64,000 bases of DNA, from the NCBI GenBank assembly GCA_963841445.1, contig CAWJCP010000002.1:1302001-1366000 (forward strand), read 5' to 3'. Shown here one piece after another: positions 15,318-25,574 of this stretch (within the stretch, counting starts at the first letter, position 1; the number at the start of each line of letters is the position of its first letter). The notes under the pieces were generated by a model. The model did no database searches, was not told where the DNA came from, and saw nothing but the letters and a program-made list of their open reading frames with translations. Source of the DNA: Mayfieldus sp963841445 (GTDB lineage: Bacteria; Actinomycetota; Thermoleophilia; Solirubrobacterales; 70-9). Both the position numbers and the translations under genes were made by a program.

Positions 15318-16575
15318 TCAAGGGCCGGTGAGAATTCCGTGATCGGGAGGTAAAGATTCGGCCGAGTCGAGCTCCACCCGGCCGAGCACGTTGCGGGCGG
15401 CCCAGGCGGCGCTGAGGCCGGCGATCCCGGCGAGCACGAGAGCGACCCGCGGGTCGTAGCGCTCCGAGAGCCAACCGGTGATCGGGCCGCCGATCGGCGT
15501 CGAGCCGAGGAACACGATCGAGTAGAGCGCCATCACCCGCCCGCGCATGTCGGGGCGCACCTCGAGCTGCAGATAGGAATTGATGCTGGCCGCAAAGGTG
15601 ACCGTGGCGGCGCCAAGCAGGACCAGCACGGGAAGCTCGATCCAAAGAGCCGGGGCTGCGGCTGCGAGCAGCGATAGAACGCCGAAGGCCAGCGCTGCCG
15701 TCGCGATCAGCGAGGCGCTGGTCCTGCCGCGGGCGCCGATTGCGAGCGCCCCTCCGACCGAGCCGACGGCCATCGCCGAGACCAGCCCCGCATAGACCTG
15801 CGCCCCGCCTCCGAAGCTGAACTTGGCCAGCAGCGGCAACACGGTGATGAAGTTGTAGCCCAGGGTCCCGACCAGCGCCATCAACGCCAGTGGGACCGCC
15901 AGGCGCGGCGTCGCGGCGACGTGGCGAAGCGCCGCCCGGATCGGCGCCCGGCTCGCGGGTGTCCCGCGGCGCGACCTGCAGCGACGCCGGCTCCATTCCC
16001 CAGAGCGCGAAGATCATCGCCCCGAAAGTGGCGGCGTTGATCGCAAAGCAGGGCTCGACTCCGACCGTCGCGATCAGGATGCCGGCGATCCCGGGGCCGG
16101 CGATCCGGGCGACGTGGATCAGGACGCTGTTGAGGCTGACCGCGTTGACGACCCGGTCCGCGCCCACCATCTCGATCGCGAAGCTCTGGCGGGTGGGGTT
16201 GTCGACCGCGTTCACCGTCCCGCGCGCGAAGACGATCGCAAAGACCATCAGCGGGGTCACGACCCCCGTTACGGTGACCGTGAAGAGGACGAGCGCGGGC
16301 AGCGCCATCATCGCCTGGGTGATGATCAGCAGGCGGCGCTTGGAGAAGCGGTCCGCAAGCAGCCCGCCCCAGGCGCCGAACAGCAGCATGGGCAGGAACT
16401 GCAGAGCGGTCGTGAGCCCTACCGCGATCCCGTTGTCGGTCAGCGAGAGGACCAGCCAGATCTCGGCAACGGTCTGCATCCAGTTCCCGGACAGGGAGAC
16501 GACCTGTCCCCAGAAGTAGCGGCGGTAGTTGGGGACGGAGAGCGAGTCGAAGGAGCGGCGCAGGGCGGCGGTCAA
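15318..16575 (-). pseudogene. MFS exporter gene with an apparent frameshift
   Basis: The N-terminal half (16575 to about 15950) is a clear major facilitator of the drug/siderophore exporter type: LSVPNYRRYFWGQVVSLSGN, the DRFSKRRLL loop between helices 2 and 3, and FARGTVNAVDNPTRQSF. After LQVAPRDTRE the frame becomes nonsense. The C-terminal half (MALVGTLGYNFITVLPLLA to ESLPPDHGILTGP) continues in the +1 frame from about 15945. Skipping one base between 15944 and 15958 restores a 419-residue, 12-helix protein of normal length. It may be a real inactivating insertion or a sequence error. It overlaps marR by 4 bp and so forms a marR-exporter operon. Confidence 0.75.
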
Positions 16576-17063
16576 GCCCGCCCCTCCCCACCGGGCGCCG
16601 GGCGATCCTGCTCGAGCAGCTGCTCGAGGACCGTGGCGGCAGCCTCGAGGGTCTCGATCTGTTCCGGTTCGAGGTCCCGCATGCGCCGGGCCAGATATGC
16701 GTTCTTGCGCTGGCGAAGCCGGCGCAAGCGCTCGCGTCCCTCGCCGCTGAGACTGATCAAGGCGCTTCGGCCGTCCTTCGGGTCCGGGGTGCGGTCGATC
16801 AAGCCCTTCTCCTCCAGCCCGCTGAGGATCCGGGTGGCGGTCGGGCGCTTGACGCGCTCGATGTCGGCGAGCTCGCTGGGGGTCAGCGGGCCGTGCAGTT
16901 CCACCGTCGTCAGCGCCGAGGCGCTGGAGGCGCGCAACTCGCTGCCCGCCTCCTGGCGCATCCGCCGGGCGGTGCGCGTGATCACGAGACGAAGGCGCGC
17001 GGCGGCCTCGGCGAGAGAGTTCTCTGATTTCTCAGGTGAATAGTTACTTATGCTAATTAGCAT
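16572..17063 (-). CDS. MarR family transcriptional regulator
   Basis: 163 residues with the MarR winged helix: LTPSELADIERVKRPTATRILSGLEEKGLI is the recognition region and DPKDGRSALISLSGEG the wing. The N- and C-terminal helices form the dimer. The ATG at 17063 lies inside a perfect 16-bp palindrome, so the protein probably represses its own gene. It is followed with a 4-bp overlap by an MFS exporter and is divergent from an ABC exporter, the classic arrangement of a drug-sensing repressor that controls efflux on both sides. Confidence 0.85.
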   Translation of the reverse strand: MLISISNYSPEKSENSLAEAAARLRLVITRTARRMRQEAGSELRASSASALTTVELHGPLTPSELADIERVKRPTATRILSGLEEKGLIDRTPDPKDGRSALISLSGEGRERLRRLRQRKNAYLARRMRDLEPEQIETLEAAATVLEQLLEQDRPAPGGEGRA

Positions 17064-17064
17064 A
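17049..17064. promoter_or_regulatory. perfect 16-bp palindrome, probable MarR operator
   Basis: TATGCTAATTAGCATA is fully self-complementary and stands out as AT-rich in GC-rich DNA. It covers the marR start codon. Each strand presents TATGCT, which fits a -10 hexamer, so a dimer bound here could block transcription in both directions. Confidence 0.75.
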
Positions 17065-17122
17065 GCAAACCGCTGTGCCCGGCTTCAGCCCCTGGTGGTG
17101 CAGCCTTGGTTATGTTGAGGCG

Positions 17123-18043
17123 ATGCTGGCCGATCTTGCGATCAGTGTCCGGGCCCTGCGCAAGAGCTACGGCAGCCACGAGGCGGTGCGCGGAATCGAC
17201 TTCGAGGTCGCAAGCGGCGAGGTCTTCGGCTTTCTGGGGCCCAACGGCGCCGGCAAGACGACCACGATCGAGATCCTCGAGGGCTACCGCTCGCGCAGCG
17301 GCGGCGAGGTGACGGTGCTCGGAGACGATCCCGAGCACGCGTCACGCGCGTGGCGCAACCGGATCGGTCTCGTCCTTCAAGAGTGCGAGTTCGAGCCGCT
17401 GCTCACCGTGCGCGAAACCCTGACCCTTTTCGCGAGCTTCTATCCCCACCCGCGACCGGTCGACGAGGCGATCGGGCTGGTCGGCCTCGCCGACAAGCGC
17501 GATGCCAGGATCGGCTCGCTGTCGGGTGGCCAGAGGCGGCGTGCCGACGTCGCCGTCGGGCTGATCGGCGACCCTGACCTGGTCTTCCTCGACGAGCCGA
17601 CGACCGGCTTTGATCCGACCGCTCGGCGCGGCGCCTGGAACATGATCGAGGGGCTCAAGGACCTCGGCAAGACGGTGTTCCTGACCACCCATTACATGGA
17701 CGAGGCGCAACACCTGGCCGATCGCGTGGCGATCCTGCGCGAGGGCGAGATCGTCGCCCAGGGGCCCACCGACGAGTTGGGCGCGAACCTGGGCTCGCAT
17801 AGCGTGGTCCGGTTCCGGATCCCGGCAGGGCTCTCCGCCGATGAGCTCCGCTCGGCCGTCGACGTGGAGATCTCAATTGCGGGAAACGAGGCCAGCTTCG
17901 AGTCCGAGCACCCTCAGCGACACCTCTACAGGCTGCTCGGCCTCGCCGAGCGGCACAAGCTCGAGCTCGAGGGGCTCGAGATTCGGCAGCCGAGCCTCGA
18001 GGATGTCTTCCTGCAGGTGACTGGAGGCGAGCCGCCCAAGTGA
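17123..18043 (+). CDS. ABC-2 type exporter ATPase
   Basis: About 306 residues. Walker A GPNGAGKT, the signature LSGGQRRRADVAVGL, Walker B LVFLDEPTTGFDP and the HYMDEAQHLADR switch place it with drug/daunorubicin-type exporters (CcmA/DrrA). The C-terminal 70 residues are the usual DrrA extension. I chose the ATG at 17123 over 17075: the domain starts there and a TATGTT hexamer (17111-17116) ends 6 nt before it, which suits leaderless transcription and explains the lack of a Shine-Dalgarno. It overlaps its permease gene by 4 bp. Confidence 0.85.
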   Translation: MLADLAISVRALRKSYGSHEAVRGIDFEVASGEVFGFLGPNGAGKTTTIEILEGYRSRSGGEVTVLGDDPEHASRAWRNRIGLVLQECEFEPLLTVRETLTLFASFYPHPRPVDEAIGLVGLADKRDARIGSLSGGQRRRADVAVGLIGDPDLVFLDEPTTGFDPTARRGAWNMIEGLKDLGKTVFLTTHYMDEAQHLADRVAILREGEIVAQGPTDELGANLGSHSVVRFRIPAGLSADELRSAVDVEISIAGNEASFESEHPQRHLYRLLGLAERHKLELEGLEIRQPSLEDVFLQVTGGEPPK

Positions 18044-18837
18044 GCGCCCCGGAGATGGTCCTGACCCAGGCGCGCTACGCGATTCTCGCGGTCTTGCGCA
18101 CGCCGAGAACGCTGGTCTTCACGGTCGCCTTTCCGGCGATCCTGCTGATCCTCTTCAACTCGATCTTCTCCAGCGGAGGCAATGACACAGTCACCCTCTC
18201 CAGCGGCCTCGAGATCGACGCGCAGGCCTACTTCACCGCCGGGCTGTTGGCCTACGCCGCGACCCTCTCCACCTTCACCTCGCTGGCCGTGGTGATGACC
18301 ACCCAGCGCGAGCGCGGTCAGCTGAAGCGCTTCCGGGGCACCCCGATGCCCGCCTGGACCTTCATCGCCGCTTGGGTGCTCCAGGCGATCGCCAGGGTCA
18401 CCTTCATGGCGATCCTGCTGCTCGGGCTGGGAGCCGCCCTCTACGGGGTGACGATCCCGGCCGGCCACCTGCTCGGGCTGCTGATCTACCTGATCCTCGG
18501 GACCGCAACCATGTGCGCGCTGGGGATCGCCGTCACGGCATTCACCCCGACCGTCGACGCGGCTTCGACCATCGCTCCGTTCAGCATCGTGCTGCTCTCC
18601 TTCATCTCCGGCGTCTGGATCCCGGTCGACCAGCTGAACAGCAAGGTGCTCGAGGACATCGGCAAGGTCTTCCCGCTCTTTCATCTCGCCGACGGCCTGC
18701 AGACGACGCTGGCCAGCGGGGCCGCGGGGATCGGCCTCAGCGCGGACAACGTCTCCTCGCTGCTGATCTGGACCGCGGTCGCGATCATCGTCGCCGCAAG
18801 ACGCTTCCTCTGGGAGCCGCAGGCGGCGCGCGGCTGA
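18040..18837 (+). CDS. ABC-2 type exporter permease
   Basis: 265 residues with six membrane helices in the ABC2_membrane pattern: an N-terminal amphipathic stretch, helix 1 near 25-45, RERGQLKRFRGTPMPAW in the cytosolic loop (the RxKRxxxTP type motif of DrrB-like permeases), and the late motif SFISGVWIPVDQLN. The GTG start is inside a GTGA overlap with the ATPase gene. It exports an unknown hydrophobic compound or lipid together with the ATPase. Confidence 0.85.
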   Translation: MSAPEMVLTQARYAILAVLRTPRTLVFTVAFPAILLILFNSIFSSGGNDTVTLSSGLEIDAQAYFTAGLLAYAATLSTFTSLAVVMTTQRERGQLKRFRGTPMPAWTFIAAWVLQAIARVTFMAILLLGLGAALYGVTIPAGHLLGLLIYLILGTATMCALGIAVTAFTPTVDAASTIAPFSIVLLSFISGVWIPVDQLNSKVLEDIGKVFPLFHLADGLQTTLASGAAGIGLSADNVSSLLIWTAVAIIVAARRFLWEPQAARG

Positions 18838-18907
18838 CCCTCGGCTGCGCCCGCCCACCAGACACGACCCGGTAGGGCCGCAGGACCGGCGTCGAACCCC
18901 ACTCAGG

Positions 18908-18935
18908 TGGGCGCCGTCTCGCACGACGGCGCCCA
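18908..18935. terminator. bidirectional hairpin terminator
   Basis: An 11-bp perfect stem (TGGGCGCCGTC and its complement) with loop TCGCAC sits between the convergent ABC permease and acs genes. Confidence 0.75.
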
Positions 18936-18941
18936 TCAGCG

Positions 18942-20933
<1,992 letters not shown>

Positions 20934-20952
20934 ATCTCTCAGACTCCTCCGC

Positions 20953-21606
20953 TCACTCGTTCAAGGGCATGACGGGCAATACCGTACGCCCGAAGGTCGA
21001 ATTGGTCACCGCCGCGAAGGACGCGTACCAAGCCGCAGCCGCGGTGGCGAGACCCAGGTAGCCACCCCAGTGGGTGATCGTCTCGTGACCCCCGGACGCA
21101 CCGATCGCCAGCAGGACGAAGGTGATCGCCAGGAGGATGAAGACCAGCGCGATCGCGCCGGTCGTGCGCAGCGAGGCGACGAACATGTAGGTGGTGAAGA
21201 TCGCCCACGCCCACAGGTACAGACCCGCCGCGTGGCCGATATCGCCTTCCGGGATCGAGCCGGCGAAGAAGACCTCGAAAACGAACAGCGAGAGCCAGAA
21301 GGCTCCGAACGAGCTGAACGCGAGCGCACCGAACGTATTGCCGGTGCGGAACTCCCACATTCCCGCCAGCAGCTGCGCCAGGCCCCCGTACGCGAACGCC
21401 AGCCCGAAGACGACCGGCTCGCCGCCGGAGTTGACGAAGTTCGCGTTGAACATGCTGAGCACGAACGTCGTCATCGCAAATCCCGCCAGCCCCAGTGGTC
21501 CGGGGTCTGCAGGCGTCCAACCCTCGCGGACGACCTGGCCAGCCTCGGCCGCGCGCCCTCGATCGCCCGCTGTCGGCTCTCTACCCGAGATGCCTGCGGA
21601 TTCCAT
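20953..21606 (-). CDS. satP: acetate uptake transporter (SatP/GPR1/FUN34/YaaH family)
   Basis: About 217 residues with six membrane helices. The family signature near the N-terminus is present as DPGPLGLAGFAMTTFVLSMFNAN (the NPAPLGL-type motif), followed by FAYGGLAQLLAGMWEFRTGNTFGA. These proteins form hexameric acetate/succinate channels coupled to protons. The start at 21606 (MESAGISGREP) is chosen for its GGAAGGAG site; the open frame upstream is not conserved. First gene of the satP-acs operon. Confidence 0.88.
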   Translation of the reverse strand: MESAGISGREPTAGDRGRAAEAGQVVREGWTPADPGPLGLAGFAMTTFVLSMFNANFVNSGGEPVVFGLAFAYGGLAQLLAGMWEFRTGNTFGALAFSSFGAFWLSLFVFEVFFAGSIPEGDIGHAAGLYLWAWAIFTTYMFVASLRTTGAIALVFILLAITFVLLAIGASGGHETITHWGGYLGLATAAAAWYASFAAVTNSTFGRTVLPVMPLNE

Positions 21607-21756
21607 ATCTCTCCTTCCCCGTCCGCGGCGCCGGGCGAGAGAGCACCCGGGCGAGGCGGGCGTGGGTCGCTTGAACCGTTTCTCCCTTACCCGGCGATAT
21701 GCAGGCCAAACGCTTCCCAGGGGCCCCACTTCCAAAGCGGCGGCGAGCAAACGAAA

Positions 21757-21788
21757 GGCCCCGCCTCCGCAGCGCGGAGATCGGGGCC
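21757..21788 (-). terminator. intrinsic terminator after the 50-residue gene
   Basis: GGCCCCG(AT)CTCCGC and its complement form a 13-bp hairpin with one small bulge and loop GCT. On the minus strand it is followed by CTTTCGTTTG, a fair U-rich tail. Confidence 0.65.
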
Positions 21789-21811
21789 GATCGCCCTGGA
21801 AAACGAGTCAG

Positions 21812-21964
21812 CTACTCGTCGCCACCCTCGTCGCCTCCACCCTCGTCGCCTCCACCTTCGTCGGGGGCGCCTCCACCCTCGTCCGGGGCGGTAGGAGCCT
21901 CGGGCTCGCTGGGGGACTCGCCGGGCGCCGGATCACTCAAAGGAGTCTCTGGGGACTCGGTCAT
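21812..21964 (-). CDS. 50-residue acidic Pro/Gly-rich peptide
   Basis: A short gene below the usual length cut-off. A very good AAGGAGGAG ribosome binding site lies just before the ATG at 21964, and a terminator follows. The N-terminal 30 residues are rich in Pro, Glu and Ser (MTESPETPLSDPAPGE), and the C-terminal half is a repeat of DEGGG units (GAP-DEGGG-DEGGG-DEGG-DE). It is highly acidic and surely disordered. The repeats are also visible at DNA level (GACGAGGGTGGAGGC). Function unknown; it could be a metal or cation buffer or a protein partner tail. It is downstream of the TetR gene on the same strand. Confidence 0.55.
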   Translation of the reverse strand: MTESPETPLSDPAPGESPSEPEAPTAPDEGGGAPDEGGGDEGGGDEGGDE

Positions 21965-22026
21965 CGCTCCTCCTTGTCTTGGATTGGCCCCCCGCTACCC
22001 GCGGGCAGGCCGTTCAGTCGCGGGTG

Positions 22027-22686
22027 TTAGAAGACGCCGCGGCCGCGGGCCGCCATCCGGCCCAGCATCCGTCCGAGGCGCTCCGGCGTCCAGGTCTCCG
22101 GGTCGCTGAGCATCGCCCGCGCCCCCGACTCCGCGAGCCCGACGACGACGGTGGCGAACAGGCGCGCCGAGGCTTCGACGTCGACGGAGGTTTCGCGGCC
22201 CTCCAGCCAGGCGCGCGAGAGCGCCGCGACGGCCGCGACCTGGGCGGCACGCTGGCGCTGGATGCGCTGCGCGATCCCCGTGGTGGCCCCCTCGCCGAGG
22301 AAGATGATCCGGTAGGCGTCCGGTGCGGCGGCGACAGCGCGCAGGAAGGCCGTCAATCCCTCGACCAGCAGCGGCTCGGGGTCGTCGACGTCGGCGTCGG
22401 GCGGCAAGCTGCCCTGGATCGTCTCCAGGACTCGCGCCTCCTCGCGCTCCAGCAGAGCCTCGAAGAGCTCCTCCTTGCCCGCGAAGCAGGCATAGATGAC
22501 CGGCTTGGTGACACCCGCCGCCGTTGCCACCGCGTCCATCGAGGTGCCCTCGTAGCCGCGCTCGAGGAAGAGGTCGAAAGCCGCGTCAAGGACCAGCGGC
22601 CGGCGCCGCTCGGGACCAAGGTGGGCGGCGCGGCGGCGCGGCGGCTTGGCAGCGGGGCCGACTTCCAGGATCGTCTCGTCAGTCAT
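22027..22686 (-). CDS. TetR family transcriptional regulator
   Basis: 219 residues. The TetR_N helix-turn-helix (about 30-75) reads VLDAAFDLFLERGYEGTSMD, then VATAAGVTKPVIYACFAGKEELFEALL, a textbook match. The C-terminal ligand domain is all helical. It is divergent from an SCP2-acyl-CoA dehydrogenase-hydrolase operon, and two copies of a CTAC-N5-GTAG dyad lie between them. It is most likely a repressor of that operon that responds to a fatty acyl-CoA or sterol-like ligand. Confidence 0.88.
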   Translation of the reverse strand: MTDETILEVGPAAKPPRRRAAHLGPERRRPLVLDAAFDLFLERGYEGTSMDAVATAAGVTKPVIYACFAGKEELFEALLEREEARVLETIQGSLPPDADVDDPEPLLVEGLTAFLRAVAAAPDAYRIIFLGEGATTGIAQRIQRQRAAQVAAVAALSRAWLEGRETSVDVEASARLFATVVVGLAESGARAMLSDPETWTPERLGRMLGRMAARGRGVF

Positions 22687-22689
22687 TTC

Positions 22690-22722
22690 CTACTTATGGT
22701 AGCTTTTTCCTACCGGGAGTAG
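22690..22722. promoter_or_regulatory. tandem TetR operator pair
   Basis: Two identical dyads, CTAC-N5-GTAG, occupy 22690-22702 and 22710-22722. Their centres are 20 bp apart, about two helical turns, so two dimers could bind on the same face. They lie 3 bp before the tetR start codon and 40 bp before the operon start. Confidence 0.7.
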
Positions 22723-22762
22723 CAACCTGGCGCTTTCCCCAATCGGCAACGAGGAGAACAAG

Positions 22763-23260
22763 ATGACCGAAGACCATCCCGCCCAGGCCTCCGAAGGCGC
22801 CGCAGACGCACCCGACCTGACCGCGGTCGCGGCCGAGGACTTCGCGGCTCTGGTCGCGGCGGCGAGCGACGAGCAGCTCTCCGAGGCGATGACGGGGGCG
22901 CAGCGCGAGCCGGCCCTGCGCGAGATCTTCGCCCGCATGTCCGAGCACTTCGACCCTGCCCGCGCCAGCGGCGACTCGGTCGTCCACTTTCAGATCCTCG
23001 GCCGCCCGGACGGTGGCTACGACGAGTTCGAGGTCGTGGTTCGCGACGGCGACTGCACGGTCTCGGAGAGCCCCAGCGAGGAGCCCCGCGTGACCATCAA
23101 GATCGAACCGGTCCCGTTTCTGAAGCTGATCACGAACCAGAAGTCGGGCCCGGAGCTGTTCATGACCGGAAAGCTGAAGATCGACGGCGACCTGATGTTC
23201 GCGCCGCAGATCGCATCGATGTTCAGGATCCCGACCGCCCCCAAGAAAGGAAGCAGCTGA
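22763..23260 (+). CDS. SCP2 sterol-binding domain protein
   Basis: 165 residues. The C-terminal 100 residues follow the SCP-2 fold: VVHFQILGRPDGGYDEFEVVV, CTVSESPSEEPRVTIKIEP, then FLKLITNQKSGPELFMTGKLKIDGDLMFA, where the GKLKIDGD turn is the family hallmark. Such domains carry acyl-CoA or steroid-like lipids. It is the first gene of the TetR-linked operon, and its stop overlaps the next start (TGATG). It probably presents the substrate to the acyl-CoA dehydrogenase. Confidence 0.82.
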   Translation: MTEDHPAQASEGAADAPDLTAVAAEDFAALVAAASDEQLSEAMTGAQREPALREIFARMSEHFDPARASGDSVVHFQILGRPDGGYDEFEVVVRDGDCTVSESPSEEPRVTIKIEPVPFLKLITNQKSGPELFMTGKLKIDGDLMFAPQIASMFRIPTAPKKGSS

Positions 23261-24555
23261 TGTCCACCGCCGAGAAGACCACGAACGCCGCTGACGCGGA
23301 AGTCGAAGACCAGGCCAGCCAGCTCGGCATCGAGGTCTCGGAGTCGCCCTTCACCCTCGATCTCTCCGACGATCAGCGCGACATCAGGGAATGGGTGCAC
23401 GGCTTCGCGGAGCAGACGGTCCGCCCCGCCGCCCACGAGTGGGACGAACGCGAGGAGACGCCCTGGCCGATCATCCAGGAGGCCGCCAAAATCGGGCTCT
23501 ACTCCTTCGAGGCGGTCGCCCAGTTCTGGGCCGACCCCTCCGGCCTCAGCTTCCCGATCGTCAACGAGGAGCTCTTCTGGGGCGACGCCGGAATCGGGCT
23601 CTCGATCATGGGCACGACCCTCGCCGTGGCCGGGATCTATTCCTCCGGGACCCCCGACCAGCTGGTCGAGTGGGTGCCGCAGTGCTATGGAACCCCGGAC
23701 GACCCGAAGGTCGGCGCCTTCTGCTCCTCCGAGCCTGACGCCGGCTCCGACGTCTCCGCGATGCGCACCTCGGCCAAGTACGACGAGGGCAAGGACGAAT
23801 GGGTCCTCAACGGGCAGAAGGCCTGGGCGACCAATGGCGGCATCGCCGCCGTCCACGTCGTGATCGCTTCAGTCGACCGCGAGCTCGGCTCCAGGGGTCA
23901 TGCCGCGTTCGTGATCCCGCCCGGCACCAAGGGCTGCGAGCAGGGTGCGAAGGTGAAGAAGCACGGCCTGCGCGCCTCGCACACAGCGGACGTCCACCTT
24001 GACGACTGCCGCGTCCCCGGCGCCTGCCTGCTCGGTGGCAAGGAGAAGCTCGACGAACGCCTCGCGCGCGCGCGCGAGGGCAAATCCGGCCGCTCCCAGG
24101 CCGCGATGAAGACGTTCGAGGTCTCGCGCCCGACCGTCGGGGCGCAGGCGATCGGCATCGCCCGCGCCGCTTACGAGTACGCGCTCGACTACGCGAAGGA
24201 GCGCGAGCAGTTCGGTCGGCCGATCATCCAGAACCAGTCGATCGCGTTCACGCTCGCCGACATGAAGATGGAGATCGACGCGGCCCGCCTGCTCGTCTGG
24301 CGCGCAGCCTGGATGGGCCGCACCGGCAAGGACTTCGAAGCGGCGGAGGGCTCGATGTCGAAGCTGAAGGCGGGAGAGGTCGCGGTCTGGTCGACCGAGC
24401 GGGCGATCCAGATCCTCGGCGGCAACGGGTACGCCCGCGAATACCCGGTCGAGCGCATGCACCGCGACGCGAAGATCTACACGATCTTCGAGGGCACCTC
24501 CGAGATCCAGCGGCTTGTTATCTCCCGCGCAATCTCGGGCATGCAGATCAAATGA
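23260..24555 (+). CDS. acyl-CoA dehydrogenase
   Basis: 431 residues, with the three standard domains. FAD and substrate contacts are visible in GAFCSSEPDAGSDVSAMRTSA (the SEPxAGSD signature) and WVLNGQKAWATNGGIA. The second signature, QILGGNGYAREYPVERMHRDAKI, and the final FEGTSEIQRLVI carry the usual catalytic glutamate. A 40-residue N-terminal extension precedes the domain. It oxidises an acyl-CoA at C2-C3 and passes electrons to ETF. The neighbours (SCP2 and a hydrolase) point to a lipid or terpenoid substrate. Confidence 0.9.
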   Translation: MSTAEKTTNAADAEVEDQASQLGIEVSESPFTLDLSDDQRDIREWVHGFAEQTVRPAAHEWDEREETPWPIIQEAAKIGLYSFEAVAQFWADPSGLSFPIVNEELFWGDAGIGLSIMGTTLAVAGIYSSGTPDQLVEWVPQCYGTPDDPKVGAFCSSEPDAGSDVSAMRTSAKYDEGKDEWVLNGQKAWATNGGIAAVHVVIASVDRELGSRGHAAFVIPPGTKGCEQGAKVKKHGLRASHTADVHLDDCRVPGACLLGGKEKLDERLARAREGKSGRSQAAMKTFEVSRPTVGAQAIGIARAAYEYALDYAKEREQFGRPIIQNQSIAFTLADMKMEIDAARLLVWRAAWMGRTGKDFEAAEGSMSKLKAGEVAVWSTERAIQILGGNGYAREYPVERMHRDAKIYTIFEGTSEIQRLVISRAISGMQIK

Positions 24556-25493
24556 CCTTCGCCACGGCAACAAGGGGCGACTTCGAGCTCCGCGAGACCA
24601 CCCTGCACGGGCACAAGGTCTGCTACCGGATGATGGGCGAAGGTCCCGCGATCGCGCTGATCCACGGTGTGACCTCCCACTCCGGAGTCTGGGCGGAGTT
24701 CGTGGACGACGTCGTCGGGGCCGGCCATACGGTGATCGCACCGGACCTGTTCGGCCATGGCGCCTCGGCAAAGCCGAAGGGCGACTACTCATTGGGGGCG
24801 TTCGCAAGCGGGGTTCGCGATCTGCTCGGGATGCTGGGATTCGAAAGTGCAACGGTGGTCGGCCACTCGCTCGGCGGCGGCATCGCCTTGCAGCTCGCCT
24901 ACCAGTTCCCGGAGTACTGCCAGCGCCTGGTGCTGATTTCAAGCGGCGGGCTCGGCCGCGAAGTGAGCCCGGTCCTGCGCGCGGCGACCCTGCCCGGGGC
25001 GGAGCTGGTGATGCCTTTGATCATCCGCGAGTGGGCGGTGCGCGCGGGCAGCACGGCGAGCGAGCTGCTGGGACGGATCGGGATCCACCCCAGCGCTGAC
25101 GTCGAGGAGATGGCGCGAGGCTACGCCTCGCTGGTCGAGTCCGATGCGCAGGGAGCCTTTCTGCGCACGCTGCGCGCTGTGATCGACCCCGGAGGTCAGA
25201 AGGTCAGCGCCAAGGACCGCCTCTACCTCGCCGAGCGGATGCCGGTGCTGATCGTCTGGGGGGAGCGCGATCGCATAATCCCGGTCAGCCACGGTCGCGA
25301 AGCCCATCGGGCGATCTCGCATAGCGAGATGGTCGAGATTCCCGACGCCGGGCACTGGCCGCAGCTCGACCAGCCGCGGCTGGTCGCCGAGGAGCTGACC
25401 GATTTCATCGCCACCACGGAGCCCTTCCATTTCGACCTCGATTGGATGCGCGAGCAGCTTCGTCGGGGCCCCGCGGTACCCACTACTCCCTAG
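24552..25493 (+). CDS. alpha/beta hydrolase
   Basis: 313 residues. The oxyanion strand LIHGVTSHSG, the nucleophile elbow GHSLGGG (serine about residue 108), an acid in WGERDRIIP and the final histidine in DAGHWPQ complete the catalytic triad. It overlaps the acyl-CoA dehydrogenase gene by 4 bp and ends the operon. It is probably a thioesterase or esterase of the same pathway; the true substrate is unknown. Confidence 0.85.
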   Translation: MTFATATRGDFELRETTLHGHKVCYRMMGEGPAIALIHGVTSHSGVWAEFVDDVVGAGHTVIAPDLFGHGASAKPKGDYSLGAFASGVRDLLGMLGFESATVVGHSLGGGIALQLAYQFPEYCQRLVLISSGGLGREVSPVLRAATLPGAELVMPLIIREWAVRAGSTASELLGRIGIHPSADVEEMARGYASLVESDAQGAFLRTLRAVIDPGGQKVSAKDRLYLAERMPVLIVWGERDRIIPVSHGREAHRAISHSEMVEIPDAGHWPQLDQPRLVAEELTDFIATTEPFHFDLDWMREQLRRGPAVPTTP

Positions 25494-25574
25494 GCGCTGG
25501 ACGTACAGGCGGCAGGCGTCGCCCCCACGCTCAAGCCCACGCCTGCTGCAACCGATCCTGACCTGGGCAGGAGA

